A stretch of DNA of 64,000 bases from Mastigias papua (Eukaryota > Cnidaria > Scyphozoa > Rhizostomeae > Mastigiidae). The DNA lies in the NCBI GenBank assembly GCA_964019165.1, contig OZ025267.1, positions 601,001-665,000 of the forward strand, given 5' to 3'. Positions 57,881 to 64,000 of the stretch are shown here, piece by piece (the first letter of the stretch is position 1; every line of letters starts with the position of its first letter). The notes under the pieces are model-generated. The model saw only the letters and a list, made by a program, of their open reading frames with translations, made no database searches and was not told the DNA's origin. The translations under genes and the position numbers were made by a program.

Positions 57881-59690
57881 ACAGATTGATACCCTTTGAC
57901 AATCGCGATGTTTTTTACGTCTGAAGCAGATGATTGTAGGTTTGCGTGACTTAGGGAATGGGAATTTGTTGAATATTATATGCGTATGCATGGCCATTTT
58001 GTTGAAATCATTTTTTTACATTGCAAGTCAAGGGAAATGCTTGTAGATTCATGGCTAAGTTCTGTTTCATCTGTGGGCAGGTAAAGCACATTTGGTCACA
58101 AAGCTCTAAAGAATGTGACATCATTCCATTAGCCACGAATTGTGTCATCTTCTCATCATTCCATTAGCCACGAATTGTGTTATCTTCTGTCTCAGATTTG
58201 TCAAAGGCTATGTTCCATTTCCGTTTCATTTGTATTTTGAGCTACTGGTATTGAAGTATAAATGACAAAATGGAAATAGGACAGGATTATCTTTACTTAT
58301 ATTTAGTACACAAGTTCTATTTAGATTTCAACGTTAGACCATCGTCCTTTTTTTACAGGAACCTTTTTTACCCTTTCCAGTACAGCTAAATATAGTCGCT
58401 AATGCCACTGTCTTTAGCAACGAATTCAATATTTTCATGCAATTTCAATTTCATTAATGCCTTCATTGCGCTGGTTCATTTTAACGCAGTTATGAGTTGC
58501 GCGAGTATGAGTATTTGACATCGACTTATTGTCTCTATCAGGCGCGCAACCACGGGGTGCGTCCTGCCAGAGTCCAGAAAAATGCCCAATCTTCCTCAGG
58601 CTGTCAAATCTTCATCATAAACCTTCCTATTTTGAGTATCAAAACTAGCCAAAGTTTTTTAACCCTGTATTGGGTATGTCTCGGGAGCTTTTATTGTAAA
58701 TGGGCTATGCCTCTAACAGTCGATGTCGCGTTATGCAAAAACTTTGCTGAAACTGGATTGTTTATACAAATTTCAAAACCTTCCTCAAATACGACATAAA
58801 TAGCAAAATTTTTCCTCCGGCTCAGAGCCGTCGAGCCGTCGAGCCGTCGAGCCGTGACTTTTCTGGACTCTGCGTCCTACCCCTTTCTCCACAGGGGTAA
58901 AAGTGGCCTTTTTCTTTGAAAATTTTGAAACTGTTTCTTGTAGTTTTGTAAAGGAGACCTGCAGTGTTTAGTGTGGCCATTTTTGTTGATTAGACCCCCT
59001 GCCCTAAAAGGTCCTAGCTGCCCGCCTGTCTATATGCCCCTGTTTCACACAGTCTAATGTCCAAACTTCTAATGTCCGGACTTCTAATGTCCGAATTGCT
59101 TCCAGATCGACACTTATATAAGATGTGGGTGTGGTCTTTCCTTGGAATTGCACGAAGGATGCAGTTGAAAAAACTAGGCAATTTGTACGTTGTCTAAAAT
59201 GTGAAGTAGTTTTAATCTTATTTTTCATCTAAAAATCAAATTAAAGATTAAAAACTTGTGTTAGTTTTGACTACACACCAGTTTTTATAAGAAGAGTTAT
59301 TTTTAGCCTAGCATTGAAACTTTCCTGGCTTTGTCATAATGACAGCGCTAAAACTTTATTAAGTTGGACAGATATGCACTACATAAACATGGAACCGGAA
59401 TATGTAGCTTAGCATAGGAAACATATACAAATTCAATAAACAAAAGAGATGATGGGCTTATGCTAATGTTTTAATTCTTAGTATATATGAATTTATTGAC
59501 TTACTAAGTCGAGCAATATCTGATAATCTGTCAAAAAATAGATATATACTACTTAAAAATCTACATTTTCCCAATTAGAAATTTGCAGTTTAGATTTAAA
59601 ACTCCACGAAATGATTCAGATCGACACCCGTTTTATTCCCTGCTGTTTTAGCCACTAATTTTCCACTTTACTTGCCTAGCAATTTCGCGA
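57881..59690. other. TRAP1-EXOG intergenic region with short tandem repeats
   Basis: Contains a 35-bp duplication (58119-58189), an 8-bp GAGCCGTC tandem (about 58828-58855) and a TTCTAATGTCCG-type tandem (59054-59095). Repeat-like sequence lies at about 58540-58800. No exon or clear promoter is recognised; the EXOG promoter presumably lies just before 59691. Confidence 0.5.
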
Positions 59691-59762
59691 ATGCGTTCCC
59701 AAATCAGCAGAAATGTGCTCTTAATTCGTGAACTCGAGGCGATATCCGAATCGAGATTAGAT

Positions 59763-62583
59763 ATGGCGCTGAAATTTGGAAACGGGAAAAACATTGCACA
59801 CTTAGGATGTGGGATGGTTGTAGGACTTATTGGTAAGACAATTTTTGATCGACTTTATGGGCCATCTTCTAAAGATGAAACTTCCAGTCTAGATTTAGAG
59901 GATGTCGAAGTAAAGTATGGAATTCCAACCAGAACAACAATTTTGGAAAATGATAGCTACATTGTAGGATATAACACCTCCCGCAAAATCCCAGACTGGG
60001 TTTTTCAATGCATAAATAGGGAGAGTTTTATTGGTCAAGCGAAAAGAGAACATTGTTCATTTAAAGAAGATCCTCGTATTGCAAAGTTATTTTCGTCGTC
60101 TACCAATGATTATCATAAGAGTGGCTTTTCAAGAGGACACATGGCATCAGCTGGTAAGATTTCATGTAACCAATACATTGACGCATTGAGGTCATTTAAA
60201 GCGGCGTAAATATGCAAAGATACGTCCTTAGCTTCGCTAAATGCAATCTATCGGAATCAAGACGTGCTGTTTGATCTTCTGCATTGTCTCAACTCAACAT
60301 TTGATTTCCCATGTGGATATGGTTGTGCTCCACATTGAGGTGTGTGGCTTCCGCACGAGATTTTTGCTTTTGAAATTCATCTGCACCCGGAGAAGTACCT
60401 GTACACTCCTACATGCATGAGTGCATGAATTTCCTATACAGCTATTGCAAGAGTGCATGGCTGGCAGGAACAGATCTCAATGAAAAGTCCCATATCCTTC
60501 AGTCTGGGTTGTGCTGAAGTTGTTATTGTTGTTGTTATGTTATATTTCATAGTTCATATATTGGGTTGCCCTTCTGCAGAGCTGATTTTCTAGGGGCCTT
60601 TATAATAGTGTAAATTGAAAGTATTAAATAAATAATGTTAGAAAACACTGTTCTCCATAAAATCATATTTAAAATTCTAAAGTCAGATGATCCATTATAT
60701 AGAATAGGTTATAGAAGAATCTGACTTGTGTTTTTGGAAAGATTGCCCTTTATAAATTATTCTTATTTTTTAAAGGTTTTAAAAGTTTTGTGATTACAGT
60801 TTGGTCTATTCATTGTAAATGTAGATTTTTTCACTTGACTTTTATCAGATATCCTTCATTTAGGTGACAATAAAGCCAGCCAGAAATTGATGGATGATAC
60901 TTTTTACTACACAAATATTGTTCCACAAAATGGTGGAAACAATAAAGGCATTTGGTATCAAATTGAATGCTATTGTAGAAAACTGGCAGAGAAATATTCC
61001 AATGTGTTTGTCATATCTGGACCATTATTCATTGCGGAGAGAGATGCAACAAGTGGCAAAAAATTTGTTAGCTACCAGGTGATTCTTTGCTTGTTTTTCA
61101 TGGGTTTGTATTATTCATTTAAAGTAATAAGTTAAGAAGTGCCTGGGAGTAGTTTTGTTAGAAATGCTTGTAGGTAATCAAACATTAGAGACATCAGAAA
61201 CTGATAAATATATACTTTAGTTGTACTTTTTTCCAAATTTTGATTTTTCCTTAGAATACACACTCCCAGTGCATGGTGTTAATTTCAGGTTCTTTTCATG
61301 GTCTAGCTATCCTATCTTGAAACAGTTATGAAACAAAGATGTAGCCAAAGTTTATGGTTAGGACTTAAAGCCAAACTTAAAGCTCATAATTGAAAATATT
61401 CAAGGAAAGCTGGTTTTAATATTTTGTTTTTTTTTATTCAAGTTTTTATCAATAGGTATGTTGTATATTTATAATTTTAGACCATTGTTGTAATAGGTTA
61501 TTTTTTTATTTTTAGTTGCAGGGTACATTGTATAACAGTCATTCAAACTGAATTATATCCCTGGGTAAAGAATTTTTAAATAAATAAAAATAAATAAATA
61601 AATAATAAAACATGTTATCAGAAACAATGAGATTAGGCCAGTATATATTTGATTTGCATATTTTTAGCTTGACTTCCCTCATATGGGAATCAATTGGCCT
61701 AATGCATGCATGCAAGTTCTGCTTACCATCTTAATGAGACCATATCTGTTTCATGTGTTGTGTTGAGCTTCATGACCTTATACATGTAATATTTGTTGCC
61801 TAATATGCTCATGGTCTTTGTTTACATTACAAGTGATAATACCATGACAATTAAAAACTGGATTGGATGCTTATGTTATTGTTTAATATGTAAATAGAAG
61901 AAATTATAAGTAAGTAGGTAAGGCCGGTTGCCCTGTATTTGTATTATTTATCTATTTCTTATGTGTTTACAATTACTAGTATAAGTACTATTGAACCACC
62001 TTAACATTGATGTAGAATAAGTACTATTGAACCACCTTAACATTGACGTAGAAAGTTGGTTTGTTTTGACTCAGAACCAATCATAAAATCTCAAATCACA
62101 ACTGTTGCTGATTCCCAGATTGTCTTGTCACCCTGTCAGAATTTTGTGGTAGATGTAGATGAAGAACACAACATGCGATGCTTATTAAAATCAGAATTCA
62201 AAAGGGTTTGATTTAGTATAGCTAAAATATCTACGACATGCAGTTGTGTAATTTTCTATTGCAATTTGACTGCATATATAAACAGTATTTTGGTATTGGA
62301 TTTTCAGGTTATTGGTCCAAATGAAGTGGCTGTGCCAACACATTTTTACAAGGTAATTTTAGTTGAAAGAGAAAATGCAGCACTGGCTCTTGGGACCTTT
62401 GTTATTCCAAACAGACATCTGCCAAATGAAAAGAAGTTAGATAAATTTGCATATCCATTGTCTTTTGTGGAAGAGAGGTTAGGCTATGAAATTTTTCCTA
62501 AACTCAAGAGAGAAAATTTAGGAAATCTGTGCTCTATTGAAAGTTGTGAACTAAAATCATTCAATTTCTTAGGCAAAAACTAA
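59763..62583 (+). CDS. EXOG: EXOG: mitochondrial endo/exonuclease (DNA/RNA non-specific nuclease family)
   Basis: Three exons, 59763-60153, 60864-61078 and 62308-62583 (stop TAA), give 293 residues; human EXOG has 368 and extends further at the C-terminus. EXOG is a 5' exo/endonuclease of the mitochondrial inner membrane with roles in mtDNA repair. The N-terminus (M-A-L-K-F) is followed by a hydrophobic Gly-rich segment (HLGCGMVVGLIG), the expected anchor. The catalytic motif is F-S-R-G-H-M-A-S-A-G-D-N-K, with SRGHM as in EXOG and not the DRGH of ENDOG. Metal-site Asn and Glu fall in NIVPQNGGNNKGIWYQIE. Then follow V-I-S-G-P-L and V-P-T-H-F-Y-K-V. An in-frame ATG at 59691 would add 24 residues, but its context is weaker (C at -3) than at 59763 (G at -3, G at +4). 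Confidence 0.93.
61981..62053. repeat. Short tandem duplication, ~36-bp unit
   Basis: Two copies of ATAAGTACTATTGAACCACC followed by TTAACATTGA, in EXOG intron 2. Confidence 0.9.
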
Positions 62584-63385
62584 ATGCTGTAAGCAGCATT
62601 AGATAGTTTGAAATTATCCTCGCTTTTAAATGAGATAATTACATTGGAGTGACATGTAATTGTGACTAAAAGAGGTAGTTTGCAAGTTTTATGATAAAAG
62701 AAGGCATGAAAAGATATTTACCACATCATACTGTCATGAGTCTGAATAATGCCTATTCATCAATTACAAACAATTAACAGCATATATTGAATTACATGCC
62801 ATTCAAACAAGCTACATGTTTTAACCTATATATCACAAAGCCTAAACAAATATTTTAGGTACCTATTAAATAACTGCATTTTAATTGCATGATACTGCAT
62901 TGCAGTTCAAACCATGGGCAAATGAACTATAAAAAATTCACAGATATCTGAATCATTCACCAAAGTTATTATCCTGTGGTCATTACTAAACAATTTTTTA
63001 TGTTTTGTAGTGCTTGTATACTATATATTTTGTCTGGAAGATGAAATTTGTAATTTTAAGAAGTCAATTTATGAATCACAATAAAATCTGGAAATATGCT
63101 GAAGTTGATTTTGTTTCTTTGCTAACAGCAATTGACCATTACTTTATGTCAATCACCATGTCAAAGGTCAAAAGGCCTCAAGGAAGCAATATGTAATTGT
63201 CTTGTTGATTTCGTGGACTCTCTAAAATACAAAAACCCAATCTGCTACATATGAAATTAAATTTACATTGCAAATAGTTCAAGATCATTTTGACATAATT
63301 TCAAATTGCCAATTAAATTTACATCTAAACAGTCTGCTTTCTGCCTAATGAATCAAATTCATAAACTAAAACTTGAAAATCTCCA
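62584..63385. other. EXOG 3' region, no further gene recognised
   Basis: AT-rich sequence. A possible polyadenylation signal AATAAA lies at 63080-63085. No coding signal is convincing. Confidence 0.4.
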
Positions 63386-63472
63386 CTATGTTGTTGGGCC
63401 TCCATTTCTCTTCTTTAAATGTACTTTCATGAATTCTGGTTTTTCATCCTCAACTTTTTGGGCTTTTTCTGC
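63386..63472 (-). CDS. Possible terminal exon of a further minus-strand gene
   Basis: On the minus strand, a CTTAG acceptor is followed by 28 codons and a TAG stop: a Lys/Glu-rich peptide containing K-P-E-F-M-K-V-H-L-K-K. Charged tails with an E-F-x-K-V-x-L-K-K motif occur in some actin-associated proteins, but I cannot assign one. The rest of the gene would lie right of position 64000. It is short, so chance is a real alternative. Confidence 0.3.
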   Translation of the reverse strand, partial: AEKAQKVEDEKPEFMKVHLKKRNGGPTT

Positions 63473-64000
63473 CTAAGATTCAAGCATAAAATTAACCATT
63501 GCTTTATTTTATTGCTTCTGTAGTCACTGGCAACTTTACCTATAACTGTTGCCTCATATCCTAGTTCTGCCCCAGATCCACTGAAGCAGAGGTTGTAACA
63601 CTCATTTATTCTTGAAAGAGAGATGCTGTGTACAGGGGTACCAAAAGTGATGTAGAGAGCAGTGGGGCAGGTTTTCTTTGAAGGGCACTTTGGAGCCTAA
63701 TACCAACAACCATATAATGTCCAATGGCAAAAAAAGTAAACATAAATGCATTTCATTAAAGTAAGGCTATCACACACAATACACACATAGATAATAATAA
63801 GGCAAAAACTGCTATTAAAACATTTTTTCTCTTCTGATATATATTTATGGAAAATAATAAGGTTTGATATAAGAATTATTATCAAAAGAATGCATGGGAC
63901 TAGGCTGGGCACTTATTGCTTCAGCCCCTCCATTACAAAAGGGCAACTGTATCTTGTCCCCCTTCTTATAGCATCTCTGCCAATGAACCACTCTCAAATC

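Overview
This is an AT-rich animal (metazoan) nuclear genome window. The evidence is many short GT-AG exons, introns full of microsatellites and transposon debris, and orthologues of animal genes with mitochondrial, nuclear and secreted products. GC is low and long (TA)n tracts are common. Gene content and protein divergence suggest a non-vertebrate, probably a marine invertebrate of cnidarian-like grade, but I cannot name the species from the sequence.

Layout from left to right. (1) 231-2457, plus strand: the 3' exons of a FAM47E-like gene, cut by the left edge. (2) 3454-14634, minus strand: an NFXL1-type zinc-finger gene of at least 19 exons, converging on FAM47E. One RING exon that phase and homology both demand is not found. 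Its introns hold (TA)n islands, a tRNA-headed SINE, a 650-bp hAT-like element and foldback repeats. (3) 15.7-17.3 kb: degraded non-LTR retrotransposon pieces and a large inverted repeat. (4) 18366-30110, minus strand: a 16-exon gene for a predicted secreted protein of about 1133 residues (signal peptide, Cys-rich/EGF-like part, one cadherin-like domain, duplicated beta-sandwich-like modules, Gly/Trp-rich tail). I cannot assign it to a named family, and it is the least familiar gene here. (5) 35451-41729, plus strand: AMDHD2, N-acetylglucosamine-6-phosphate deacetylase, 8 exons. One intron carries a LINE whose reverse-transcriptase region is split by a SINE. (6) 44761-57880, plus strand: TRAP1, the mitochondrial Hsp90, 15 exons, with a possible alternative last exon at 47249-47473. 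(7) 59763-62583, plus strand: EXOG, the mitochondrial inner-membrane nuclease, 3 exons. (8) A possible terminal exon of a further minus-strand gene at 63386-63472.

The genes do not form an operon or pathway. TRAP1 and EXOG are adjacent, co-oriented and both mitochondrial, which may be chance. The most unusual non-genic signals are (a) a perfect-looking palindrome inside (TA)n in which both arms carry hammerhead-ribozyme-like core motifs, with a related remnant beside another (TA)n tract; (b) several unrelated mobile elements embedded in (TA)n tracts; (c) a three-copy foldback family with shared ends; and (d) a tRNA-derived SINE family with at least three copies. Exon boundaries were set by hand from splice sites, reading phase and family similarity; no alignment or transcript data were available.
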